Origin: a bacterium
GTDB lineage: Bacteria; Ratteibacteria; UBA8468; B48-G9; DTJG01
NCBI GenBank assembly: GCA_026418655.1
Contig: JAOAAW010000169.1
Span: forward strand, 1 to 10,101
DNA length: 10,101 nt
Direction: 5' to 3'
The position numbers and the translations under genes were made by a program. The notes below the pieces were generated by a model. That model was given only the letters and a program-made list of their open reading frames with translations. It was not told the DNA's origin and did no database searches. Of this stretch, positions 1 through 6,974 are shown one piece after another; position 1 is the first letter of the stretch, and every line of letters starts with the position of its first letter.

Positions 1-1125
1 GGGTTGCCCTATTTTTCTATAAATTTCACTTACCGCATGATGGCCTTTTGGGAAAGCTCTTGTTGCTCCCTTGCGATGAACATAGACATATTCTTCCCTT
101 CCTTCAACAATATGCTTTTCATGTTTGGCAATATTATGAGCAACATCATATACCACAAAAAGTCCTAATTTTTCAGGTGCTTTTGAGAAGACCTTTCCAA
201 AACATTCCCTTATCCAGTGTGTAATAATCTGTCTGTTAGCCCATGCAAAATTTGCCGCTGCACTCATTGCACCAAAGTAATCTTGGCCTTCTTTTGAATT
301 TACTGGGGCGCAAGCAAGCTGTCTGTCAGGAAGTTTTATTCCGTATTTTGTAAGTGTTTTGCCAAATGTTAGCAGATAGTCATCGCAAACCTGGTATCCA
401 AGTCCACGACTTCCTGTGTGAACCATAACAGTTATTTGATTTTCAAAAAGTCCAAAGATACTGGCTGCTTCCTTGTCATATATTTCAATAACCTGCTGAA
501 TTTCAAGAAAATGATTTCCTGATCCAAGGGTTCCAAGCTGGTCCATACCCCTTTCTTTTGCTCTTGAACTGACTGCATCAGGATTTGCTGTTTTCATCTG
601 ACCGGATTCTTCTGTTCTTTCAATATCAGAATTCCAGCCATATCCCTGTTTGAGAGCATACAGTGCACCATAAAGTAAAACATCATCAATCTGTTTGCCT
701 TTGAGGATTATCCTACCTGTTGAACCAACTCCTGATGGAATATTTACATAAAGACAATTGGTAAGGTCTTCAAGCCGATTTTTTATTTCATCATACACGA
801 TGTCTGACCGTATCAGTCTTACTCCACAATTGATATCATATCCAACAAAACCTGGAGCAATAACCCCGTTTTCTTTTCTGAATGCTGCAACACCGCCTAT
901 CGGAGCGCCATATCCCCAATGTACATCAGGCATGGCAAGACTGTAGAAGACAATACCAGGTAGGCAGGCAACATTTGCTACCTGCTGTAATACATTGTCT
1001 GCAAATGCTCTATCAAGCATGTCCTCAGAAATGTAAATGATACCGGGGACAAACATTTCGCCCTTTCTTTCAATCATCCATTTGCAGGGTCCAATTTTTT
1101 TTATCTCAGATTTCCAATCCTGCAT
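1..1125 (-). CDS. rtcB: RtcB family tRNA-splicing/RNA-repair ligase (C-terminus off the left edge)
   Basis: GTP- and Mn-dependent RNA ligase that joins 2',3'-cyclic phosphate or 3'-phosphate ends to 5'-OH ends; in bacteria it is thought to act in RNA repair. The 375 codons present read without interruption and match the first three quarters of the family (usually about 480 residues). Visible motifs: DVHWGYGAPIGG (68-79), GYDINCGVR (95-103), GSGNHFLE (201-208), HTGSRGLG (236-243), AHN (329-331) and RKGATRAFP (351-359). The Mn ligands of the Pyrococcus enzyme correspond to D97, C100, H205, H236 and H330. The guanylated active-site His lies beyond the window. The ATG at 1125 is chosen because the protein starts MQDW just upstream of the conserved domain and has a strong AGAGGTGAT ribosome binding site 5 bases ahead. 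It overlaps the end of the preceding gene by 20 bases, so it is probably co-transcribed. No archease, rtcA or rtcR gene is visible. Confidence 0.96.
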   Translation of the reverse strand, partial: MQDWKSEIKKIGPCKWMIERKGEMFVPGIIYISEDMLDRAFADNVLQQVANVACLPGIVFYSLAMPDVHWGYGAPIGGVAAFRKENGVIAPGFVGYDINCGVRLIRSDIVYDEIKNRLEDLTNCLYVNIPSGVGSTGRIILKGKQIDDVLLYGALYALKQGYGWNSDIERTEESGQMKTANPDAVSSRAKERGMDQLGTLGSGNHFLEIQQVIEIYDKEAASIFGLFENQITVMVHTGSRGLGYQVCDDYLLTFGKTLTKYGIKLPDRQLACAPVNSKEGQDYFGAMSAAANFAWANRQIITHWIRECFGKVFSKAPEKLGLFVVYDVAHNIAKHEKHIVEGREEYVYVHRKGATRAFPKGHHAVSEIYRKIGQP

Positions 1126-1702
1126 TTTGAATCACCTCTTCCATGATTCTTTTTCCTTCTATTAGGGCCCGATGGTTCATTTTTCCTCTGTCTTCTTTAA
1201 AGGTTTCTTTGATCCCAAATTCAATGTTCTTCTCGGTTACAGAAAAGCCAGAACCTTCAAGGATTTTAAGCAAACCACCGAGCATTACCATATTTGCAAC
1301 CTTCACGCTACCCAATTTTTCAGCAATTTCAGAAGCAGGTATGCCAATGCTCCTACCTTTATTTAGATGATTTTCAGGTGGTATGAGTGAACTATTCCAC
1401 AGAATCCAGGCATTTTCTTCCAGATATTGTGAAAGCATTTGAAGGGAACTATGGTTCATGAAGATGCTGTAATTTGCTTTTGAAATCACAGGTGAAATAA
1501 GTTCATTTGACGAGACAAGGGAGATCATACTGTAAACATAACCCCCTCTCATTTCAGCCCCATAAGCAGGAAGAAAACTCACATTAAGTTTTTTTGACAC
1601 GCCGATATGGGCAAGTACCCTGCCGAGTGTAACAATGCCCTGACCGCCTGATCCACCAAGAATAATTCTCCAACAATAAGAAATCTTTTTTTTCAAGTCC
1701 AC
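1106..1702 (-). CDS. 2-oxoacid:ferredoxin oxidoreductase, stand-alone gamma subunit (KorC/VorC-like)
   Basis: Gamma domain of the pyruvate/2-ketoisovalerate/2-oxoglutarate:ferredoxin oxidoreductases, which make acyl-CoA and reduced ferredoxin from 2-oxoacids. The 198-residue protein begins with the family signature LGGSGGQGIVTLG (15-27) and then has the PAYGAEMRGG motif (about 45-54), which fits KorC/VorC gamma subunits better than the indolepyruvate subunit IorB. The start is a GTG at 1702, with AAAGG 4 bases upstream; no ATG lies upstream of the conserved domain. It overlaps the preceding isomerase-like gene by 10 bases and the following rtcB by 20 bases, so translation is probably coupled. 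The TPP-binding beta and alpha subunits that normally sit beside it are absent here. It must either pair with subunits encoded elsewhere or do something else. The substrate cannot be read from this subunit. Confidence 0.9.
   Translation of the reverse strand: MDLKKKISYCWRIILGGSGGQGIVTLGRVLAHIGVSKKLNVSFLPAYGAEMRGGYVYSMISLVSSNELISPVISKANYSIFMNHSSLQMLSQYLEENAWILWNSSLIPPENHLNKGRSIGIPASEIAEKLGSVKVANMVMLGGLLKILEGSGFSVTEKNIEFGIKETFKEDRGKMNHRALIEGKRIMEEVIQNAGLEI
1131..1139 (-). promoter_or_regulatory. Ribosome binding site of rtcB
   Basis: AGAGGTGAT on the minus strand, 5 bases before the ATG at 1125 and inside the 3' end of the preceding gene. It is strongly complementary to the 16S rRNA tail and fixes the rtcB start within the overlap. 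Confidence 0.8.
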
Positions 1703-2658
1703 CAGACCTTTGGTTTTGGTTCACTGATAAGAATACCTTTAAGGAAAGAAATTGCTTTCTTCAATCCTTCATCAACACTCATCAAACTGTCCTCATGCTC
1801 TATACTTAATGCACCGTCATAACCGATCAACCTCAGATTACTGATAAAATCCCTCCAGAATTCTTCTCCGTGCCCATAGCCAACCGTCCTGAAAATCCAG
1901 GACCTATTTATTTCATCAAGGTATGTCTTTGTATCAAGGACACCATTAACCGAAGTATTTATCGGGTCTATTTTTGTGTCCTTTGCGTGGACATGGTAAA
2001 TGGCATCCTTCAATTTTCGAACAGCAGCCACTGGATTAATTCCCTGCCAGAAAAGATGGCTTGGGTCAAAATTGGCGCCGATAACCTCTCCTGCAGCATC
2101 TCTGAGTTTAAGAAGTGTTTCTGGATTATAGACCACAAATCCTGGGTGCATTTCAAGACATATTTCTTTGACATTATGTTGCACAGCAAATTTTGCCTCT
2201 TCTTTCCAGTAAGGGATCACGCACTTTTCCCATTGCCAGGCAAGTGTCTTTGAAAAATCGTCAGGCCATGGACAGGTTATCCAGTTTGGTGATTTCGCGG
2301 TTTCGCTATCGCCTGGACAACCTGAAAAGGTAATAATTCTTTTCACGCCCAATTTTTCAGCAAGAAGTATTGTCTGTCTCTGGACATATCTATGAGACTC
2401 TGCAATACTTTTATCGGGATGAAGTGGATTCCCATGACATGATAGTGCAGAGATTTCAAGGCCGCGTTTTTCAATGGCTTTGCTGAATGATTTTAACTTG
2501 CCTTCGTCATTGAGGAGTTCATCCGGATTACAGTGCGCTTTTCCGGGATAATTCCCGGATCCAATTTCAACTGCTTCAAGTCCCAGATTTTTCGCGATAT
2601 CCAGAGCTTCCTCAAACTTTTTTCCACCAAATAGCACCAGAAAAACACCTAACTTCAT
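1693..2658 (-). CDS. Sugar phosphate isomerase/epimerase-like TIM barrel protein (AP endonuclease 2 fold)
   Basis: A 321-residue protein of the xylose isomerase-like TIM barrel superfamily, whose members isomerise, epimerise or dehydrate sugars and inositols using a bound divalent metal. It starts MKLGVFLVLF on the first barrel strand and continues with EAVEIG (28-33). Likely metal-binding residues are all present: E169 in CLEMHPG, D198 and H201 in NFDPSHL, H224 in YHVHAKD, and E287 in SIEHED. Length is normal for the family. The ATG at 2658 is supported by a near-perfect AGGAGGT 3 bases upstream and by the barrel starting immediately. It is the first gene of the minus-strand cluster, behind a recognisable promoter. 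The substrate is unknown; partners in the cluster (an oxidoreductase subunit and RtcB) give no clear pathway. Confidence 0.92.
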   Translation of the reverse strand: MKLGVFLVLFGGKKFEEALDIAKNLGLEAVEIGSGNYPGKAHCNPDELLNDEGKLKSFSKAIEKRGLEISALSCHGNPLHPDKSIAESHRYVQRQTILLAEKLGVKRIITFSGCPGDSETAKSPNWITCPWPDDFSKTLAWQWEKCVIPYWKEEAKFAVQHNVKEICLEMHPGFVVYNPETLLKLRDAAGEVIGANFDPSHLFWQGINPVAAVRKLKDAIYHVHAKDTKIDPINTSVNGVLDTKTYLDEINRSWIFRTVGYGHGEEFWRDFISNLRLIGYDGALSIEHEDSLMSVDEGLKKAISFLKGILISEPKPKVWWT

Positions 2659-2661
2659 ATT

Positions 2662-2668
2662 ACCTCCT
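2662..2668 (-). promoter_or_regulatory. Ribosome binding site of the isomerase/epimerase-like gene
   Basis: AGGAGGT on the minus strand, 3 bases before the ATG at 2658. It is the strongest Shine-Dalgarno in the window and settles that gene's start. Confidence 0.85.
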
Positions 2669-2686
2669 GGTTGACTATGATAAAAT

Positions 2687-2716
2687 ATTATACCCTGCTT
2701 AATAATTTATTGCTAA
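2687..2716 (-). promoter_or_regulatory. Probable sigma-70-type promoter of the minus-strand cluster
   Basis: On the minus strand the -10 element is a consensus TATAAT (2692 to 2687). It follows TTAGCA (2716 to 2711), which matches 4 of 6 bases of the -35 consensus, with an 18-base spacer. Transcription would begin near 2680, giving a leader of about 20 bases that contains the AGGAGGT site. A second, weaker candidate lies just upstream: TTGACA (2731 to 2726) followed after 18 bases by AATTAT (2707 to 2702). This is pattern evidence only, with no measured start site. Confidence 0.6.
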
Positions 2717-2736
2717 AACAGGATTTGTCAAATATT

Positions 2737-3921
2737 ATGGTTAACAAAAGTCTATTTTTTCTAGCTTCAAGGTTCATTGGGAGACGACATCAGGAGAGTT
2801 TTATTTATTTCACGAGTGTTGTAAGTGTTATTGGAATTGCGCTTGGTGTGGCAAGTTTGATGCTTGTTCTTGGTATTATGAATGGTTTCAGCAATGATTT
2901 GAAAAGAAAGATAATTGGAGCAAATCCGCATATAATTATAGAGGGTAATCCCTACATTGAAGATTATGAAAAAATTTCCAGCCTCACTAAAGATTTACCT
3001 GAGATTACAGGTACTGGATATTTTGCCCAGACACAGATTATCTATAAATCTTCAGGTTACATGATAGGTGGTTATCTGAGGGGAATTGAAGGTGAAAATG
3101 AAATTTCAAACCTTAAAAGATTTATCAAGAAAGGAAGCATTGAAGGACTTGAGACAGGAGGAATTATTCTTGGAAGCGAACTTGCCAATGAACTCGGGGT
3201 TAGCATAGGTGATACGATATTTATTATTGGTGGGTTGCCCGCGAGGGAATTTGTTTGTAAGCTTGTCGGCGTAGTGGAATATGGTGTTTATAATATTGAT
3301 GTGTCAACAGGTATAATTGATTTGCGAGATTTTCAGGAAAAGTTTTTTAATGGCAGGAGACTAGCAAATATAGGCATCACGGTTAATGATATATACCACT
3401 GTGAAAAAATAGCAGAAAAAATATCAAATAAAATCCCTCAGGATTTGAAGATCAGTACCTGGATTAAGAAAAATAAAATTTTGTTTGCTGCCCTTTCTCT
3501 TGAGAAAAGGGCAATGCTTTTGATTCTTACAATTATAATACTGGTGGCTTCTTTCAATATTGCAAGTAGCCTGATGATGACGGTGTATAGAAAAATAAAA
3601 GAGATTGGGGTTTTAAGAGCACTCGGGATGACAGGCAAGCAGATAAGAGCAATTTTTCTTATACAGGGTTTCTTACTTGGATTAAGGGGCCTTCTAAGTG
3701 GTCTTTTTCTTGGAAGCATTATTATCTGGGTATTAAAAAAATTCAATCTGATTAAATTGCCTGCGTATATTTATAGTATTTCACATCTTCCTGTTGAACT
3801 TTCTGGCATGGAGATTTTGATGATATGTGCTTCGGTTTTTTTTATGACGCTTATTGCTTCTATTTTTCCTGCGTTCAGAGCAGGCAGGCTTGAACCTGCT
3901 ACAGCATTAAGATATGAATGA
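2737..3921 (+). CDS. lolC: LolC/LolE-type lipoprotein-releasing ABC transporter permease
   Basis: Inner-membrane permease of the Lol system, which extracts mature lipoproteins from the inner membrane for delivery to the outer membrane. At 394 residues it has the MacB/FtsX-family layout. There is one N-terminal membrane segment (about 22-47), a large periplasmic domain (about 50-255), and three C-terminal segments (about 258-283, 306-333, 358-380). Family motifs include SVIGIALGVASL (30-41), LEKRAMLLILT (255-265), VASFNI (270-275) and KEIGVLRALGMTGKQI (288-303). The segment IIGGLPAREF (163-172) resembles the LolC 'hook' that holds LolA, so I lean to LolC, but a single permease may serve both roles as a homodimer. 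I place the start at the ATG at 2737 because relatives begin a few residues before this FFLASRF region; a TTG at 2671 is in frame but would add 22 unlikely residues. Its ribosome binding site is weak (AGGA, 13 bases upstream). Its end overlaps lolD by 8 bases. Confidence 0.93.
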   Translation: MVNKSLFFLASRFIGRRHQESFIYFTSVVSVIGIALGVASLMLVLGIMNGFSNDLKRKIIGANPHIIIEGNPYIEDYEKISSLTKDLPEITGTGYFAQTQIIYKSSGYMIGGYLRGIEGENEISNLKRFIKKGSIEGLETGGIILGSELANELGVSIGDTIFIIGGLPAREFVCKLVGVVEYGVYNIDVSTGIIDLRDFQEKFFNGRRLANIGITVNDIYHCEKIAEKISNKIPQDLKISTWIKKNKILFAALSLEKRAMLLILTIIILVASFNIASSLMMTVYRKIKEIGVLRALGMTGKQIRAIFLIQGFLLGLRGLLSGLFLGSIIIWVLKKFNLIKLPAYIYSISHLPVELSGMEILMICASVFFMTLIASIFPAFRAGRLEPATALRYE

Positions 3922-4600
3922 AAAAATAGGTGCACTTTCAGGTGTGAATCTGGTTAAGAGTTATGAAAAAAGTGTCCGGGCAATTGATAATGTTTCTGTT
4001 TTAATACCTGATGGAGAAATTACAGTGATTCTTGGTCCTTCAGGTTCAGGCAAAACGACTCTATTGAATATTCTCGCGCTCCTTGACATGCCTGATTCGG
4101 GTAAAGTCCTTCTGCATGGAAAGGATACATCCCTTTTTAACGAGAGAGAAAAAGCGAAAATTAGAAATAGAATGTTTGGTTTTGTTTTCCAGTTTTTTCA
4201 TTTGATTCCAGAAATGACTGTTGAAGAGAATGTGATGATTCCTCTTATGATCAGAGAACCTTGCGGTTCTTTTCATAATATTAGAGAGAGGGCAAAGGCA
4301 TTACTTAATGAATTTCATATAGGGGATAAAGCACTTTATTATCCCAATCAACTTTCTGGCGGAGAAAAACAAAGAGTTGCAATATGCAGAAGCCTTATCG
4401 GAGAACCTGAAGTTATTTTTGCTGATGAACCGACAGGGAATTTAGATAAAAATGCGGCTTCAGAATTGATAACATTGATCCACTTACTAAATAAAATGAA
4501 AAGGAAAACCTTTATAATTGCAACCCACAATGAAAATTTTTTGAAAATTGCGACGAATGTCATATACTTATCTAATGGAAAAATTGTTCACAGGGAGTGA
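3914..4600 (+). CDS. lolD: Lipoprotein-releasing system ATP-binding protein LolD
   Basis: ATPase that powers the Lol permease from the cytoplasmic side. The 228 residues contain Walker A GPSGSGKTT (41-49), a Q-loop at Q93 followed by FFHLIPEMTVEENV typical of LolD/MacB ATPases, the signature LSGGEKQR (147-154), Walker B VIFADE (167-172), DEPTGNLD (171-178) and the H-loop H205. All catalytic residues are intact. The ATG at 3914 overlaps the permease stop by 8 bases and lacks a clear Shine-Dalgarno, so translation is probably coupled. Its pairing with the upstream permease is what makes a LolD call better than a general MacB-type ATPase. No second permease gene (lolE) follows; the next gene is metabolic. 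Confidence 0.93.
   Translation: MNEKIGALSGVNLVKSYEKSVRAIDNVSVLIPDGEITVILGPSGSGKTTLLNILALLDMPDSGKVLLHGKDTSLFNEREKAKIRNRMFGFVFQFFHLIPEMTVEENVMIPLMIREPCGSFHNIRERAKALLNEFHIGDKALYYPNQLSGGEKQRVAICRSLIGEPEVIFADEPTGNLDKNAASELITLIHLLNKMKRKTFIIATHNENFLKIATNVIYLSNGKIVHRE
4592..4597 (+). promoter_or_regulatory. Ribosome binding site of ilvE
   Basis: AGGGAG, 6 bases before the ATG at 4604 and overlapping the last codons of lolD. It supports this start, which leaves only 3 bases between the two genes. Confidence 0.75.
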
Positions 4601-4603
4601 GAT

Positions 4604-5476
4604 ATGGGATTATGGATATATCTTGATGGCAAATTTGTAAGTGAAAAACAGGCAAAAGTTTCAGTTTTTGATCATGGTTTACTCTATGGAGATGGTGTTT
4701 TTGAGGGACTGAGAACTTATAATGGTAAAATTTTTCGGCTTATGGAACATATCAAAAGGTTATATAAATCGGCAAAGGCAATAATGCTGGAAATACCTGT
4801 TTCAATGGAAAAGATGGCAGAAATAATAATTAAAACCATAAGAAAAAACAATCTAAAGGATTCATATGTCAGGGTTGTTGTTACGCGTGGTGTGGGTGAC
4901 CTTGGTCTTGATCCCAAAAAATGTCCAAAACCCACAATTTTTGTAATAGCGAGCAAAATTAAACTTTATCCTGAAGAATTTTATGAAAAGGGTCTCTCAG
5001 TTGTTACAATCGCAACACGGAGAAATTTAACGGAAAGCCTTAATCCAGCGATAAAATCCTTAAATTATTTAAATAATATTCTTGCCAAAATTGAAGCGAC
5101 TAATGCCGGTGCAATGGAAGGACTCTTTCTTAATAACGAAGGTTATGTAGCTGAATGCACAGGCGAAAATATATTCATCATACTAGAAAATAATCTTTAT
5201 ACACCACCCATTTATGCTGGAGCACTGGATGGTATTACAAGAGACGCTGTAATTCAAATCGGTAAGGAATTAGGTCTCAATGTTCAGGAAAGATTGATCA
5301 CAAGATATGACCTGTACAATGCGGATGAGTGTTTTCTGACCGGAACAGCTGCAGAAATTATTCCTGTAACACTTATCGATGGAAGAAAGATTGGTTCAGG
5401 CAGTATTGGGAATCTAACCAAGAAGATCAGAGAAAATTTTCATCGATTGACCCAGACTGAAGGAACTCCGGTTTAA
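4604..5476 (+). CDS. ilvE: Branched-chain amino acid aminotransferase (class IV PLP enzyme)
   Basis: Transfers an amino group between glutamate and the branched-chain 2-oxoacids, the last step of leucine, isoleucine and valine synthesis. The 290-residue length is usual for the family. Motifs seen: YLDGKFV (6-12), VSVFDHGLLYGDGVFEGLR (19-37), VRVVVTRGVGDLGLDP (89-104), KSLNYL (151-156) with K151 as the likely PLP Schiff-base lysine, AECTGENIF (183-191) with E184 facing the cofactor nitrogen, and the phosphate-binding GTAAE (247-251). The RGVGDLGLDP segment favours a branched-chain enzyme over D-amino acid aminotransferase or aminodeoxychorismate lyase, but specificity is not proven. It lies 3 bases after lolD and 6 bases before mcsA. 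No other branched-chain synthesis gene is in the window, so its presence in this operon is unexpected. Confidence 0.92.
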   Translation: MGLWIYLDGKFVSEKQAKVSVFDHGLLYGDGVFEGLRTYNGKIFRLMEHIKRLYKSAKAIMLEIPVSMEKMAEIIIKTIRKNNLKDSYVRVVVTRGVGDLGLDPKKCPKPTIFVIASKIKLYPEEFYEKGLSVVTIATRRNLTESLNPAIKSLNYLNNILAKIEATNAGAMEGLFLNNEGYVAECTGENIFIILENNLYTPPIYAGALDGITRDAVIQIGKELGLNVQERLITRYDLYNADECFLTGTAAEIIPVTLIDGRKIGSGSIGNLTKKIRENFHRLTQTEGTPV

Positions 5477-5482
5477 GATACA

Positions 5483-5938
5483 ATGTTCTGCACATTCTGC
5501 AGGAAAAAGTTAGCAAGGTTATTTTTTATGGAAATTTCTTCAGGAGACAAAATTATTACAGAATGTTATTGCTCTGACTGTGCCAAAAAAAATCCTGAAG
5601 TTAAGAGGGTTCTTGACACCTTTTCAAAAGAAAAAAAGCTGGCAGGGAAAGAGAAAAAATGTTCTTTTTGTGGCACGACACTCAGGGATTTGAAACAATC
5701 CAGTTTTACCGGTTGTGCAAAGTGTTATGAAGTTTTCAGACCTTATATTAGAAAAAAAATAAATGAGATACACCGCCATTTTTTTCACAGGGGAAAAGTT
5801 CCTTCTAAGGATAGTTTGGGTGTATCTTTTTTTACTCATCTTGAGGACTGGATGAGGATGGCTGTGGTTCAGGAGAATTTTGAGGAAATTAAAAAAATAA
5901 AGAAAGAACTGGAGAAATTTTTAAAAAATGGTTATTGA
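5483..5938 (+). CDS. mcsA: McsA, zinc-binding activator of the protein arginine kinase McsB
   Basis: Small adaptor that in Firmicutes binds and activates McsB and links it to ClpC. The 151 residues carry four Cys pairs in McsA order. C3/C6 with C30/C33 and C60/C63 with C78/C81 probably form two zinc sites; C28 is extra. Around the second site, CSFCGTTLRDL and FTGCAKCYEVF match the McsA pattern, followed by the basic region IHRHFFHRGKVPSK. The C-terminus (about 128-146, QENFEEIKKIKKEL) resembles a UVR motif, but the usual central AA is replaced by EI, so it is degenerate. The ATG at 5483 begins at the first zinc knuckle and has only a weak ribosome binding site; there is no upstream room because ilvE ends 6 bases earlier. 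Its last 11 bases overlap mcsB. The identity rests on Cys pattern plus the mcsB-clpC context. Confidence 0.9.
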   Translation: MFCTFCRKKLARLFFMEISSGDKIITECYCSDCAKKNPEVKRVLDTFSKEKKLAGKEKKCSFCGTTLRDLKQSSFTGCAKCYEVFRPYIRKKINEIHRHFFHRGKVPSKDSLGVSFFTHLEDWMRMAVVQENFEEIKKIKKELEKFLKNGY

Positions 5939-6974
5939 TATGGATATGCTCCTTGATTTGATACACAATGAACCATTTTTTCTTAATAAATCAGCGATTT
6001 TTACCAGAAGGATGAGGTTAGCTCGCAATTTAAGAAAATATCCATTCCCTCATCAAATGAACGAAAGACAGGCAAAAAAGCTGGTAGATGATGTGGTTGA
6101 TGCTGTTTCTGGTTTGACTGACGAGACCTGTTTGGTTATTCGCATGGATAGTATAGATAGATTGATTCGTCGTCTTATGGTTGAACGTCATATTATAAGT
6201 CCTGAATTTGCTGAAGATGGATTTGGAAAAACTCTTATCTGGTTACCTTCATATGGGCTGCGGATTCTTGTTAATGAAGAAGACCATCTCAGAATTTGTT
6301 GCTATAAGCAGGATGATAATTCGAAAAATGTATGGAATGTTTTGAATAATTTTGATAATAAATTGTCAGAAAAACTTGAGTATGCTTTTGACAGAGAATT
6401 TGGATATCTTACTAGTTGTCTGACAAATCTCGGTAGTGCATTGAGGATTTCTTCAATTATGTTTTTACCTTCGCTCAGAATAACAGGCAGAATAAAGAAA
6501 ATTTTTGATATTGTGGGCAAGTTGGGTTGCGTTATCAGGGGGTTTTATGGCGAAGGTTCATCTGCAATTGCAGATTTTTATCAGATAACTTCAGGTAATG
6601 TCCTTGGGAAAACAGAATCTGAAATCTGCGAAAGTTTTGATGCTGTAACTGGTGCTATTGAACAAAAAGAAAATGAATCTCAAGCATATGTGAATATTTC
6701 ATCAGTGAAACGTAAACTAAAAATTTTCCTTGATAAAATTTTTAGCCATAATGCTGGAATATCATATGAGCAAGCAATTAGTGGTATTTCAATGTTGCTT
6801 TTTGGTAAAAATTTAGGTATCATACAGGTGGAGGAAAATTTTTTGAAGAGATTAGTTTATCAAATTGCACCTGTATCGTTACAGATTAAAGCGGCCAAGC
6901 ATCTAAAAGAAGAAGAGGAAAAAATTATGCGTCTTAAAATAATGAAGAAGCAACTCAGGGAGATATATGTTTGA
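5928..6974 (+). CDS. mcsB: Protein arginine kinase McsB (ATP:guanido phosphotransferase family)
   Basis: Phosphorylates arginine side chains on proteins, marking them for ClpC-ClpP. The 348 residues align with Bacillus McsB: RRMRLARN (27-34) for ATP, VERHIISP (85-92), NEEDHLR (116-122), YLTSC (160-164) with catalytic C164 (C167 in Bacillus), and RGFYGEGS (204-211) with E209 (E212). ATP-contacting R28, R30, R122, R173 and R204 are kept. Two departures stand out: CPTN reads CLTN (L165), and the C-terminal RDxxRA motif, the allosteric phospho-arginine pocket, is absent; the region reads KHLKEEEEKIMRLKIMKK (about 324-341). The protein is slightly shorter than the Bacillus one (363). The ATG at 5928 overlaps mcsA by 11 bases; ATGs at 5940 and 5946 are also possible. 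Its end overlaps clpC by 8 bases. It is a catalytically plausible kinase whose regulation probably differs. Confidence 0.93.
   Translation: MVIDMDMLLDLIHNEPFFLNKSAIFTRRMRLARNLRKYPFPHQMNERQAKKLVDDVVDAVSGLTDETCLVIRMDSIDRLIRRLMVERHIISPEFAEDGFGKTLIWLPSYGLRILVNEEDHLRICCYKQDDNSKNVWNVLNNFDNKLSEKLEYAFDREFGYLTSCLTNLGSALRISSIMFLPSLRITGRIKKIFDIVGKLGCVIRGFYGEGSSAIADFYQITSGNVLGKTESEICESFDAVTGAIEQKENESQAYVNISSVKRKLKIFLDKIFSHNAGISYEQAISGISMLLFGKNLGIIQVEENFLKRLVYQIAPVSLQIKAAKHLKEEEEKIMRLKIMKKQLREIYV
6957..6962 (+). promoter_or_regulatory. Ribosome binding site of clpC
   Basis: AGGGAG, 4 bases before the ATG at 6967 and inside the end of mcsB. It fixes the clpC start and indicates coupled translation across the 8-base overlap. 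Confidence 0.75.

Noticed and set aside
758..946. Small plus-strand open frames inside rtcB, the isomerase gene and the other long genes
   Set aside because: They lie opposite or out of frame with strongly conserved genes, have no recognisable motif and no independent start signals; they are shadows.
2711..2716. TTAGCA (minus strand) as part of a CIRCE element
   Set aside because: CIRCE needs TTAGCACTC and an inverted copy 9 bases away. Only the first six bases are present and no inverted arm is seen.
2671..2736. In-frame TTG at 2671 (and ATG at 2677) as an earlier start for the Lol permease
   Set aside because: It would add 20-22 residues not expected in LolC/E proteins, has no Shine-Dalgarno upstream, and would overlap the -10 region of the divergent promoter. 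The ATG at 2737 begins just before the conserved N-terminal region.
2726..2745. Possible CtsR operator: GTCAAA followed after a gap by GGTTAA
   Set aside because: Only one half-site matches the GTCAAA heptad. The second half does not fit in sequence or spacing, and the TGTCAA is equally well explained as the complement of a TTGACA -35 box.
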